64,000 nt of DNA from Aequorivita echinoideorum (GTDB lineage Bacteria; Bacteroidota; Bacteroidia; Flavobacteriales; Flavobacteriaceae), in the NCBI RefSeq assembly GCF_018476645.1, contig NZ_JAHCTB010000003.1, positions 248,001 through 312,000 of the forward strand. Reading direction: 5' to 3'. A model generated the notes under the pieces. That model saw only the letters and a program-made list of their open reading frames with translations, searched no databases and was not told the DNA's origin. The translations under genes were made by a program, and so were the position numbers. The stretch's first letter is position 1, and every line of letters begins with the position of its first letter. Below are positions 34,299-42,829 of this stretch, one piece after another.

Positions 34299-34834
34299 GA
34301 TTTTTTATTCTTGTCAATATTTTTAAGCTCTTCACTTCCAGGAATTTTTAAATCCTGCGTCAGTTTTGATATTTTTTTCAAATCTATATCTCCGGTAATG
34401 CTCATAATAACAGTCATTTTCTTCCCTTCCACTATTCCATCAAGGTGCATCAATAGCTCGCTAACGTAATTTTCACTTTTACCTTCTTTACTGTAAAATT
34501 TTATGTTTTTTCCATCATCTTTTACGCGCATAAGTTCAGAAAGGTCTTTTGAGGCCGAAATATATTTGTTTACGGCCGCATCCATTTTTTGTGAAAGCGC
34601 TGGATTTTCGGTAGTGTAGATTTTAATATTTTCAAGGCTTTCCACCAATTTTAGATATTCCTTTGCTTCCGGGTCTGTAGAATTTAAATCCATTTTGCTC
34701 AAAAGCTTGAACATATTTTTAGTAACAACCACTGCGGTCACATCTTTTTCATTTTCAAAAGAATCGAAAGCATTTTGTGCTGAAGCCAATAATGGCGAGA
34801 CTAAAAGGCAAAAAATAATCGCTATTTTTTTCAT
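34295..34834 (-). CDS. DUF4252 exported protein
   Basis: The product has 179 residues with a cleavable signal ending near LASAQ. The domain pattern DVTAVVVTKNMFKLLSKMD, YTTENPALSQKM and IMSITGDIDLKKISKLTQDL matches DUF4252. It differs from its neighbour at 33753 in lacking a lipidation Cys. It is followed by that paralogue and preceded by the anti-sigma-like gene, so all four genes probably form one transcript. Confidence 0.87.
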   Translation of the reverse strand: MKKIAIIFCLLVSPLLASAQNAFDSFENEKDVTAVVVTKNMFKLLSKMDLNSTDPEAKEYLKLVESLENIKIYTTENPALSQKMDAAVNKYISASKDLSELMRVKDDGKNIKFYSKEGKSENYVSELLMHLDGIVEGKKMTVIMSITGDIDLKKISKLTQDLKIPGSEELKNIDKNKKS

Positions 34835-34852
34835 AATTAATTCTGTTTAGGT

Positions 34853-35290
34853 TTATTTTAAAAATTTGTTTTTTGAAACTGTAAATTCATCCACAAGGTC
34901 CAGCTGCCCGGCTCCTTTATTGAGGTTTTCAGATAGTAGCATCATAGCCTGCTTACTTTTTTCAAATGCCACCAATGCCTCTTTTTCCTCTGCCGTAAGC
35001 TGTGGCTGTGATAGATAAAATGCGCCAACGCCAAAAGCTATAATGAGCAAAGCCGCAACCGAGTACCACCAAGGTTTGATACCCGATGTTTTGATCTCAA
35101 AAGTATCCAGCTGTTGTTTGGATTTTTCCATTCCCGCCACGTGCAGCCCTACAAATATGGGCTTGTATTGCAGTAGATGCTCGGCTACCCTATGATTATT
35201 GAAATAATCTTTCAAAATTTTTTCTTCCGAAAGGCTCGTGTTTCCTTCAAAATAGGCATTGAGCAGATTTTCTATTTTATTTGATTCCAT
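34853..35290 (-). CDS. single-pass membrane protein, probable anti-sigma factor
   Basis: The product has 145 residues. The N-terminal 70 residues are cytoplasmic, one transmembrane helix lies at about 75-93 (WWYSVAALLIIAFGVGAFYL), and a short periplasmic tail follows. The first segment, with NLLNAYFEGNTSLSEEKILKDYF, is the kind seen in small anti-sigma proteins of Bacteroidota. The gene overlaps the ECF sigma gene by 14 bases. The role is inferred from position and shape. Confidence 0.7.
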   Translation of the reverse strand: MESNKIENLLNAYFEGNTSLSEEKILKDYFNNHRVAEHLLQYKPIFVGLHVAGMEKSKQQLDTFEIKTSGIKPWWYSVAALLIIAFGVGAFYLSQPQLTAEEKEALVAFEKSKQAMMLLSENLNKGAGQLDLVDEFTVSKNKFLK

Positions 35291-35783
35291 AGTTATATTT
35301 TTTTATCAATGCATCCCGTACTGATTTTCTGGCTCGGGACAGTGCCACGCGGATTGCGGTCTCATTACTATCTAATATTTTTGCTATTTCTGAAAATTCA
35401 AATTGTTCCACATCCCGTAATTGAAGGACGATTTTCTGCTGTTCCGGTAGCGTTTCCATGATTTTGAAAACCATCTCCACACCGTTATTTGCTTCCACCG
35501 AGCGCTCCAAATTTTCTGAAGCGTGATAGTTGGAATGCACAATTTTCAAATTTGATGCCTGTTTTGATTTCAATCGGTCCAAACAATAATTTTTGGTCAT
35601 GGTTACGGCAAAAGCCTCGGCACTGTTATAATTTTTGATGTTTTCCTTCCCTTTCCACAATTTCAGAAAAATTTCCTGCACCGCATCTTCCGCTTCGTCT
35701 TGGCTTACCAAAATCCGTTTTGCCAAACGATATAGTTTGTCCTTGAAAGGAACTATATTCTGAATAAATTCGTTTTTGGTCAT
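35277..35783 (-). CDS. ECF-type RNA polymerase sigma factor
   Basis: The product has 168 residues. Region 2 shows the pattern AEDAVQEIFLKLWKGKENI and region 4 shows LPEQQKIVLQLRDVEQFEFS with an HTH (IAKILDSNETAIRVALSRAR). It should direct transcription of its own operon, with the membrane protein that follows as its control. It heads the four-gene unit. Confidence 0.93.
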   Translation of the reverse strand: MTKNEFIQNIVPFKDKLYRLAKRILVSQDEAEDAVQEIFLKLWKGKENIKNYNSAEAFAVTMTKNYCLDRLKSKQASNLKIVHSNYHASENLERSVEANNGVEMVFKIMETLPEQQKIVLQLRDVEQFEFSEIAKILDSNETAIRVALSRARKSVRDALIKKYNYGIK

Positions 35784-35977
35784 TTTTGGTTGGTTTGGGT
35801 TGCCAGTCTATTTTTATGACGAATGGGCCAATTTTTTGTTACATTGAATTTTGATGGATATAATTAATCGCCCTAAATCCTATAGTTTAAAAGAATATTC
35901 GCTCAAAAAACATATTTTTACAACTACAATAATATTTCATACTTTCCAGTTTTAATAATACACTTTAAACCCATACT

Positions 35978-37378
35978 ATGAAAAGAAAATTTTTCATTCC
36001 CCTTATTCTTTTTTCTACGCTTTTAGTTTCGTGTTTTGAAGATATGGATGATAATATAAATACAGCTTCTACGCTGGAAATTCAAAATTTCATTTACAGA
36101 GGTCTCAATTTTTTCTATTTATATAAAGCTGATACTCCAGAACTTGCGAATGATGCCTTTGCTACCGATGCTGATAGAAATGCTTTTTTGGAAAGTTTTG
36201 ACACCCCCGAATCACTTTTTGAATATTTGCGATCGCCACAGGATCGTTTCAGCAACCTTTATAGTGATTACCGTGTTATTGAAGATGCCCTGAATGGAAT
36301 TTCACTAAGCAACGGAATGGAATTTGGGCTCGTTTTTTATCCAGACAATAGCGGGAATGTTTTCGGCTATGTGCGCTATGTACTTCCCAATTCCTCGGCC
36401 TCTGCTGCCGGACTTCAGCGTGGCGACCTTTTTACGCAAGTTGATGGACAACAGTTGACTGAATCCAATTTTAACGATTTGCTTTCTCCAGATAATTATT
36501 CGATTGCTTTGGCTACGTATGATGGAACCGATTTCAATTTGACTGGAGAATCCGTCCAGCTTACCAAAGTCCAATACAATGAAAATCCAGTTTATAGGAT
36601 TAAAACGCTGGACATCAATGGCCAGAAAATTGGTTATTTAATGTACAATGCTTTTACCCAGAGTTATGAAACCGATTTGAATGCGGCATTTTCTCAATTT
36701 CAGGCAGAAGGCGTTACAGATTTAGTGGTTGATTTGCGCTACAACAGCGGAGGTTCAGTTTCAAACGCCACGGATCTTGCGAGTATGATTACCGGACAAT
36801 TCAACGGTCAAATATTTTATCAAGAATTTTGGAACGAGGACAGGCAAGAAGATTATGCGGAAAACGGACTTTTTGATAATACGTTAAATAATGGAAATTC
36901 AATTAATAGTTTAAACCTTACCAGCGTCTATTTTATAACCACGCGCAGAACAGCATCTGCCAGTGAATTGGTTATAAACGGGTTAAAACCATATATTGAT
37001 GCGGTACAAGTGGGCGATACCACGACAGGAAAATTCCAGGCCTCGTTCCTACTTTACGATGCTCCGGCGCCCGGTTTCAATAGAAATGCAGCAAACCCAA
37101 ACCACACCTATGTTATGTTGCCGTTGGTTTTCAAAACCGCAAATGCTTCCGGAACAACGGATTATGTGGATGGCCTTTTCCCAGATATTCAACAACGTGA
37201 GGATTATTTTAATCTTGGGCAATTGGGCGACGAGAACGAACCGCTTTTGGCAGCAGCCTTAAATCAAATTGCGGGAAGACCGATGCCAGCAAACAGAAAT
37301 TTCAAAAATTTAAAGGAATTTTCTGGAAGTAATGCCAAATCACCGCTTTATGAAATTATGGTGGATACGCCTCGATAA
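35978..37378 (+). CDS. S41-family peptidase lipoprotein with PDZ domain
   Basis: The product has 466 residues. The lipobox LLVSC puts the lipidated Cys at 19. A PDZ domain lies at about 110-200 (SSASAAGLQRGDLFTQVDGQ). The peptidase core has LVVDLRYNSGGSVSNATDLA and the catalytic Ser region TTRRTASASELVINGL. S41 C-terminal-processing proteases degrade or trim exported proteins. It stands alone, with a strong terminator downstream. Confidence 0.93.
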   Translation: MKRKFFIPLILFSTLLVSCFEDMDDNINTASTLEIQNFIYRGLNFFYLYKADTPELANDAFATDADRNAFLESFDTPESLFEYLRSPQDRFSNLYSDYRVIEDALNGISLSNGMEFGLVFYPDNSGNVFGYVRYVLPNSSASAAGLQRGDLFTQVDGQQLTESNFNDLLSPDNYSIALATYDGTDFNLTGESVQLTKVQYNENPVYRIKTLDINGQKIGYLMYNAFTQSYETDLNAAFSQFQAEGVTDLVVDLRYNSGGSVSNATDLASMITGQFNGQIFYQEFWNEDRQEDYAENGLFDNTLNNGNSINSLNLTSVYFITTRRTASASELVINGLKPYIDAVQVGDTTTGKFQASFLLYDAPAPGFNRNAANPNHTYVMLPLVFKTANASGTTDYVDGLFPDIQQREDYFNLGQLGDENEPLLAAALNQIAGRPMPANRNFKNLKEFSGSNAKSPLYEIMVDTPR

Positions 37379-37405
37379 TTTTTAGATATCAAATTATATA
37401 ATTTA

Positions 37406-37438
37406 AAAACCGCCTCATTAATTGAAGCGGTTTTTTTT
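37406..37438 (+). terminator. terminator after the S41 peptidase gene
   Basis: AAAACCGC (37406-37413) pairs with GCGGTTTT (37427-37434), followed by more T residues. It lies 28 bases after the stop codon. Confidence 0.85.
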
Positions 37439-37480
37439 CGAAAAGTCACCATCCCAAAACCAAAACCGTTATTTTTGAAA

Positions 37481-38626
37481 ATGCGAAAAATCATAATTTT
37501 ATTTCTGCCCATTTTTATATTTTTTTCCTGCAAAGATCCTTCGGCCACACGGGAAATTTCTGAAGAAAATAAACAGGAGTTGCAGATCACTAAAATTGGT
37601 TACGCCAAAGGTTTTGATATTGAATATTTTGATGGATACGAAGTAATTACCTTGAAAAATCCGTGGCCGGGAACCGATAAAATCTTCAGATATGCTTTAA
37701 TTGAAGAAAATGCTTCGCGCCCTACAAATCAAGATTTTGATGCCGTTGTGCAATTGCCCATCAAAAAAATTGTGGTGACCTCAACAACGCATATTCCTTC
37801 TTTGGAAATGCTCGGGGTTACAAAAACGTTGAAAGGTTTTCCAAATCTCGATTACATTTCTTCAGAGCAAACCAGAAAACGTATTTCAGAAGGAAAAATT
37901 AGGGAGCTCGGAAAAAACGAAGCTTTAAATACTGAAATTTTAATTGATTTAGAACCGGATGCGGTGATAGGTTTTGCCGTGGACGGGAATAACTCTACAT
38001 TCAATACCATCCAAAAAATGGGGATCCCGGTTATTTATAATTCGGACTGGACGGAGACTTCTCCCCTCGGAAAAGCAGAATGGATCAAATTCTTCGGCAT
38101 ACTTTTCAACAAAGAAAGGGAAGCAGACAGCATTTTTTCAGAAATTGAAAGCGAATATCTTTCCGCGAAAAAAATTGCAGCCAATAGTACAGAAACGCCC
38201 ACGGTAATCAGTGGCGCGCTGTATAAAGATATTTGGTATATGCCACAGGGCGAAAGTTGGGGTGCGCAATTTATTGCCGATGCCAATGGCAATTACCTTT
38301 GGAAAAATTCAAAAGGAACCGGAAGTATTTCACTCAATTTGGAAGCTGTGCTTGAAAAAGGAAGTACCGCCGACTATTGGATTGGCCCCGGTCAATTTAC
38401 AAGTTTGGATAAAATGAAAAATTCAAATTCAGTTTATCCACAATTTTTGGCTTTCCAAAAGGGAAATGTATATACCTACAGCCTTAAAAAAGGCGAAACC
38501 GGTGGACTTTTATACTACGAGTTGGCGCCAAACAGGCCAGATTTGGTATTGAAGGATATCATTAAAATTCTGCATCCCACGTTACTTGAAAATCATCAAT
38601 TTTATTTTTTTGATAAATTGAATTAA
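37481..38626 (+). CDS. ABC importer substrate-binding lipoprotein (BtuF/FecB type)
   Basis: I chose the ATG at 37481 (381 residues), which gives MRKIIILFLPIFIFFSC, a clean lipoprotein signal; the frame extends two codons further up to a TTG. Family features are KIVVTSTTHIPSLEMLG, EILIDLEPDAVIGF and SDWTETSPLGKAEWIKFFGI. Such proteins bind cobalamin, haem or iron-siderophore and feed a FecCD permease. The permease starts at the last base of this stop codon. The ligand cannot be read off. Confidence 0.9.
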   Translation: MRKIIILFLPIFIFFSCKDPSATREISEENKQELQITKIGYAKGFDIEYFDGYEVITLKNPWPGTDKIFRYALIEENASRPTNQDFDAVVQLPIKKIVVTSTTHIPSLEMLGVTKTLKGFPNLDYISSEQTRKRISEGKIRELGKNEALNTEILIDLEPDAVIGFAVDGNNSTFNTIQKMGIPVIYNSDWTETSPLGKAEWIKFFGILFNKEREADSIFSEIESEYLSAKKIAANSTETPTVISGALYKDIWYMPQGESWGAQFIADANGNYLWKNSKGTGSISLNLEAVLEKGSTADYWIGPGQFTSLDKMKNSNSVYPQFLAFQKGNVYTYSLKKGETGGLLYYELAPNRPDLVLKDIIKILHPTLLENHQFYFFDKLN

Positions 38627-39657
38627 TGCAGACCGACTCCCAGTATAAAGGTTATTTCGTACTATTGATTTTTCTATTGATCGCCATGTTTTTTGTAAAT
38701 ATCAGTAGCGGATCAGTATCCATTCCCATCAATGAGATTTTTAATGCTTTTTTCGGGAGTGGCGCGAGCAAACAAACGTGGCAATACATTTTAATAGAAT
38801 ACAGATTGCCCAAAGCCATTACCGCAATACTCGCTGGCGGCGGTCTCGCCGTCTCCGGATTGTTGATGCAGACGCTTTTTAGAAATCCCTTGGCTGGACC
38901 CTTTGTTTTGGGTTTGAGTAGCGGCGCAAGTCTGGGCGTTGCAATTTTAATTTTAGGGGCGAGCACATTCGGTGGCTTCTTGGGAAGTTTATTATTGAGC
39001 GAATGGAGCTTGGTACTTGCGTCTGCCTTGGGCAGTTTTTTGGTACTTTTATCAGTGCTGGCAGTAACCTTCAAAATAAAGGATACTATGGCAATTTTGA
39101 TAATTGGGTTAATGTTCGGCAGCGTAACTTCAGCAGTAGTATCCGTGCTATCCTATTTCAGCAATGCGGAACAATTGCAACAATATATTTTTTGGTCCTT
39201 TGGCAGCTTGGGAAACCAGTCCTGGAGCGGAGTCTCTATATTATGTCTCTGCTTTTTTGTGGGTTTATTTCTGGCAATTTTCAGTAGCAAATCGTTGAAT
39301 GCGCTACTTTTGGGTGAAAATTACGCCAAAAGTATGGGGCTCCAAATTAAGAAAACCACCTTTGTTATTATTTTGGCAACCAGTATTCTAGCAGGAAGTA
39401 TCACAGCATTTGTGGGACCCATTGCTTTTGTGGGATTGGCCGTGCCACATTTGGTTCGTCAATTTTATAAAACTTCAAATCATTTCATTTTATTACCGGC
39501 CGTCTTACTATGCGGTGCATTGTTAATGCTTGCCTGCGACACTGTGGCGCAACTTCCATTCAGTGAATTGACCCTTCCCATTAACGCCATAACTTCCCTC
39601 ATTGGCGCGCCCGTGGTCATTTGGCTATTGGTACGAAAACGTAAACTTTTTTTCTAA
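38626..39657 (+). CDS. FecCD-type ABC importer permease
   Basis: The product has 343 residues with about ten transmembrane helices. Family marks are EYRLPKAITAILAGGGLAVS, QTLFRNPLAGPFVLGLSSGA and the coupling region AFVGLAVPHLVRQF. The protein dimerises to form the import channel for iron complexes, haem or B12. It overlaps the binding-protein gene by one base and is followed by the ATPase after one base. Confidence 0.95.
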   Translation: MQTDSQYKGYFVLLIFLLIAMFFVNISSGSVSIPINEIFNAFFGSGASKQTWQYILIEYRLPKAITAILAGGGLAVSGLLMQTLFRNPLAGPFVLGLSSGASLGVAILILGASTFGGFLGSLLLSEWSLVLASALGSFLVLLSVLAVTFKIKDTMAILIIGLMFGSVTSAVVSVLSYFSNAEQLQQYIFWSFGSLGNQSWSGVSILCLCFFVGLFLAIFSSKSLNALLLGENYAKSMGLQIKKTTFVIILATSILAGSITAFVGPIAFVGLAVPHLVRQFYKTSNHFILLPAVLLCGALLMLACDTVAQLPFSELTLPINAITSLIGAPVVIWLLVRKRKLFF

Positions 39658-39658
39658 A

Positions 39659-40453
39659 ATGATTTCTGAAGAAAAAAATATCATTCTAAAAGCACAAAAT
39701 TTATCAGTGGGATATTCTGATAAAAAGAAGAAACTTATTATTTCTAAGGATATCAATTTTGAAATAAAAAAAGGCGAATTGGTCGCGCTTGTAGGTGCAA
39801 ATGGCATTGGAAAATCCACACTTTTGCGCACCCTGTCCGGGATGCAACAGCCGCTGGACGGAACTATTACAATTAATGAAAATCTGCTTCAGAATCATTC
39901 TTCTTTTGAATTGGCAACACAATTAAGCGTTGTCCTCACGGAAGCGCCCGCTTCAAAAAATCTTTCAGTCGTGGAATTCATCTCACTGGGAAGACAACCC
40001 TATACAAATTGGATTGGCACTCTTTCAGAAAAAGATAAAGATGCGGTAAATTATGCATTAAATGCCACTGAAACCGCAGAACTTTCCCACAGAAAATGTT
40101 TTGAACTCAGTGATGGACAAATGCAGCGTGTAGCGATTGCCCGTGCGCTGGCGCAGAATACGCCCATAATAATACTCGATGAGCCCACTACGCATTTGGA
40201 TATTTATCACAGAGCTTACGTACTTAAATTGCTGAAAAACTTAGCTTCGGAAAATGGTAAAACCATAATTTTTTCAACACACGAAATTGATTTGGCCATC
40301 GCGCTTTCAGATAAAATGTTGGTGATGACAGGGGAATTGGTTCATTTCAACTCACCTAAAAAGTTAATTGAAGCAGGAAATTTTAATTCATTATTTCCAA
40401 AAGAAATTATTGATTTTGACGCCCAATCGGGAAGATTTACCATTCGGAAATAA
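39659..40453 (+). CDS. ABC importer ATP-binding protein (FecE/BtuD type)
   Basis: I chose the ATG at 39659 (264 residues, MISEEKNIILKAQN), one base after the permease stop; the longer frame from 39602 would overlap the permease and add an unrelated prefix. Walker A is GANGIGKST, the signature is LSDGQMQRVAIARAL and Walker B is IIILDEPTTHLD. The signature has D where most have G. It completes a three-gene importer. Confidence 0.95.
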   Translation: MISEEKNIILKAQNLSVGYSDKKKKLIISKDINFEIKKGELVALVGANGIGKSTLLRTLSGMQQPLDGTITINENLLQNHSSFELATQLSVVLTEAPASKNLSVVEFISLGRQPYTNWIGTLSEKDKDAVNYALNATETAELSHRKCFELSDGQMQRVAIARALAQNTPIIILDEPTTHLDIYHRAYVLKLLKNLASENGKTIIFSTHEIDLAIALSDKMLVMTGELVHFNSPKKLIEAGNFNSLFPKEIIDFDAQSGRFTIRK

Positions 40454-40479
40454 TTATATTTACTGTAATTGTTATTCAA

Positions 40480-41799
40480 ATGAACGAAACTTTTTTATTC
40501 CTACTTCTTGCTGCCATCTGCATATTGATCGGTGCTTTTGTGGGCAATTATTTTTCACGTTTGAAGCATACATCTGAAACCGGAAAACTGGAAGAGCGGC
40601 TTTTGAATGCAAAGCTGCAGGAAGAAAAATTGAATGAAAATTTTGAAAAAGTTTCTACGGAACGTGAAGAAATACGAAAAGAAAAAGAAATTTTAAGCAA
40701 TCAATTATCCAGACAAAGCGCAGAATATGATTCACTCTACGCGCAACTTGAAAAGGAAAAAGAGCGCTTCAAAAATTTTGAAAATGATTTTAATGACAAG
40801 TTTGAAAATCTTGCCAACAAAATTTTGGATGAAAAATCGAGTAAGTTTACGCTTCAGAACAAAGAAAATTTGGCGATTATTTTAAATCCGCTTCACGAGA
40901 AAATCCAAAATTTTGAAAAGCGTGTGGAAGACACCCACAAAGAAAGCATTGACCGCCACGCAATGCTTCGGCAACAAATAATTGGATTGAAGGAATTGAA
41001 TGAGCAGATGAGCAAAGAAGCCACCAATCTCACGAAGGCTTTAAAAGGCGATAGCAAAATTCAAGGAAATTGGGGCGAACTGGTCTTGGAACGTGTTCTG
41101 GAAAAGAGCGGTTTGGAGAAAAACAGGGAGTATTTTGTGCAAAATAGTTTTATCACGGACAGCGGAAAACGAGTTTTACCCGATGTGGTTTTGCATCTAC
41201 CCGATAACAAAAAAATGATTATCGACTCTAAAGTTTCCTTGGTGGCCTATGAAAAGTTCGTAAATGAGGAAGAAGAAAATTTGCGTTCGCAATATTTGAG
41301 GGAGCACATTTCTTCACTGAAAAGGCATATCGAACAATTAAGCTCAAAAAATTATCATACTCTCTACAAAATTGAAAGTCCAGATTTTGTGCTTCTTTTT
41401 GTGCCTATAGAGACAGCATTTGCCGTGGCAATAAATAACGATACATCCCTTTATAATTGGGCCTTCGAGAAAAATATTGTAATCGTTACGCCATCAACCT
41501 TGCTCGCAACATTGCGAACGGTAGATAGTATGTGGACCAATGAAAAACAACAGCAAAATGCTATTGAAATTGCCACGCAAGCCGGTGCACTTTATGATTC
41601 ATTTACCAATCTTACAGAAGATTTAATTAAAGTGGGGAAACAAATGGGTACGGTGCAAGGGAGTTATGAAAGCGCCATGAAAAAACTCACGGGCAAAGGA
41701 AATTTAATTACCCGCGTGGAAAAATTAAAGAAACTTGGAGCAAAAACCAATAAAAGAATAGATGATAAACTTCTAAAACGAGCTAATAATACCGATTAA
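40480..41799 (+). CDS. rmuC: DNA recombination protein RmuC
   Basis: The product has 439 residues. A membrane helix (about 3-22) is followed by a long coiled coil (about 30-170) rich in Glu and Lys. The RmuC domain then shows GNWGELVLERVLEKSGL, DSKVSLVAYEKF and LLFVPIETAFAVAI. RmuC limits DNA inversions at short inverted repeats and is thought to be nuclease-like. It stands 26 bases after the importer genes. Confidence 0.94.
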   Translation: MNETFLFLLLAAICILIGAFVGNYFSRLKHTSETGKLEERLLNAKLQEEKLNENFEKVSTEREEIRKEKEILSNQLSRQSAEYDSLYAQLEKEKERFKNFENDFNDKFENLANKILDEKSSKFTLQNKENLAIILNPLHEKIQNFEKRVEDTHKESIDRHAMLRQQIIGLKELNEQMSKEATNLTKALKGDSKIQGNWGELVLERVLEKSGLEKNREYFVQNSFITDSGKRVLPDVVLHLPDNKKMIIDSKVSLVAYEKFVNEEEENLRSQYLREHISSLKRHIEQLSSKNYHTLYKIESPDFVLLFVPIETAFAVAINNDTSLYNWAFEKNIVIVTPSTLLATLRTVDSMWTNEKQQQNAIEIATQAGALYDSFTNLTEDLIKVGKQMGTVQGSYESAMKKLTGKGNLITRVEKLKKLGAKTNKRIDDKLLKRANNTD

Positions 41800-41810
41800 T
41801 TTTTTGAAAT

Positions 41811-42179
41811 ATGAAAAAAACACTTTTTATAATTTTGGGATGCCTCCTGGCGCTTTATTTATGCTATTTTGCGTTTGTATACTACGTGCCCTACAGCGAA
41901 GGAACGCGTGCTGGCGAACTTATAAAGTTCAGTAATCGCGGGGTTATGATAAAAACCTGGGAAGGCGAAATTAGTCAGGGGATAAGTGGGGCGCAAATCT
42001 TTTCTTTTTCAGTTTTGGATAAAAATGAAGATGTAATTGAAAAAATGAAGGAATATCAAGGGAGCTATGTAAAAGTCACTTATGTTGAAAGATATACCAC
42101 CTTTGCATTTTGGGGCGATACAAAATATTTTATTACCGATGTGGTAAAGGAGAATTCACCACATTTCAATAGAAACTAA
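41811..42179 (+). CDS. membrane-anchored protein of unknown function
   Basis: The product has 122 residues with one N-terminal helix (about 4-24) and a soluble domain containing YSEGTRAGELIKFSNRGVM and KTWEGEI, probably beta-rich. I recall near relatives in Flavobacteriaceae carrying the label 6-phosphogluconate dehydrogenase, but nothing here looks like a dehydrogenase fold. It follows rmuC after 11 bases and may be cotranscribed. Confidence 0.75.
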   Translation: MKKTLFIILGCLLALYLCYFAFVYYVPYSEGTRAGELIKFSNRGVMIKTWEGEISQGISGAQIFSFSVLDKNEDVIEKMKEYQGSYVKVTYVERYTTFAFWGDTKYFITDVVKENSPHFNRN

Positions 42180-42180
42180 C

Positions 42181-42753
42181 TTACTTTTTGGCGATTTTCA
42201 ATGTAGCCTGAAGCGAGTTTGAAATAACTTTCACAAAGTATAGACCGCTGTTCAAGCGGCTCATATCAATTTGTGTATAGTTTCCACTACCCTTTCCCTC
42301 AGCAACCATCGACCCCAACACATTAAAAATCTGATACGAATCAACTTTATAGATCGAAAAAATTGTAAGGTCTGATTTAACTGGATTTGGATAAAAACTA
42401 AGATTTTTTACGAATTTGTCCTCCGTGCTTAATTTTTGAACAACCGTTACAGTGCCGTGCATCGCCGGGTTTGCATCATTTTGATAATCATTTGTGCCTG
42501 GCTGGGTAAATTTATACGAAAATTTATTGGAGCCTGTAACTACGCCACTATCAAAATTCTCTTTACTATCGGGGAGACTTGTCACACTTTTGGGCGAAGA
42601 ATCTCGCCAAGACCAAGTAACGGTCTCACCAACTTCAATCGTTGGGCTGGCAATGGTTCCACTAATCGAATTTTCCCAAATAATCTCAACAGCACTTTGC
42701 GCTGAAATTATATTGTAAATTAGAAAAAATACACAGAAAGTAATTTTCCCCAT
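42181..42753 (-). CDS. secreted cupredoxin-like protein with T9SS sorting domain
   Basis: The product has 190 residues. A signal peptide (about 1-18) precedes a plastocyanin-like domain at 20-105 and a type A T9SS C-terminal domain at about 113-190 (SFYPNPVKSDLTIF, LNSGLYFVKV). In the usual cupredoxin pattern the ligands lie in P-H-x-V-T and C-x-x-H-x-x-M. Here those stretches read PKSVTS and NDANPAMHGTV, so the first His and the Cys appear to be lost. Copper binding is therefore doubtful. Secretion through T9SS is well supported. Confidence 0.85.
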   Translation of the reverse strand: MGKITFCVFFLIYNIISAQSAVEIIWENSISGTIASPTIEVGETVTWSWRDSSPKSVTSLPDSKENFDSGVVTGSNKFSYKFTQPGTNDYQNDANPAMHGTVTVVQKLSTEDKFVKNLSFYPNPVKSDLTIFSIYKVDSYQIFNVLGSMVAEGKGSGNYTQIDMSRLNSGLYFVKVISNSLQATLKIAKK

Positions 42754-42829
42754 AAATAAAGTAGTTAGTAGGTTTTACTTAAAAATACGAAAAAAATTAA
42801 CACAAATATTGTTGTGTAAAAAACAACAT

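Noticed and set aside
37470-37477. TATTTTTG as promoter of the BtuF-like gene
   Set aside because: It ends only three bases before the chosen ATG, so a transcript starting from it would lack the start codon or be leaderless; probably a chance match.
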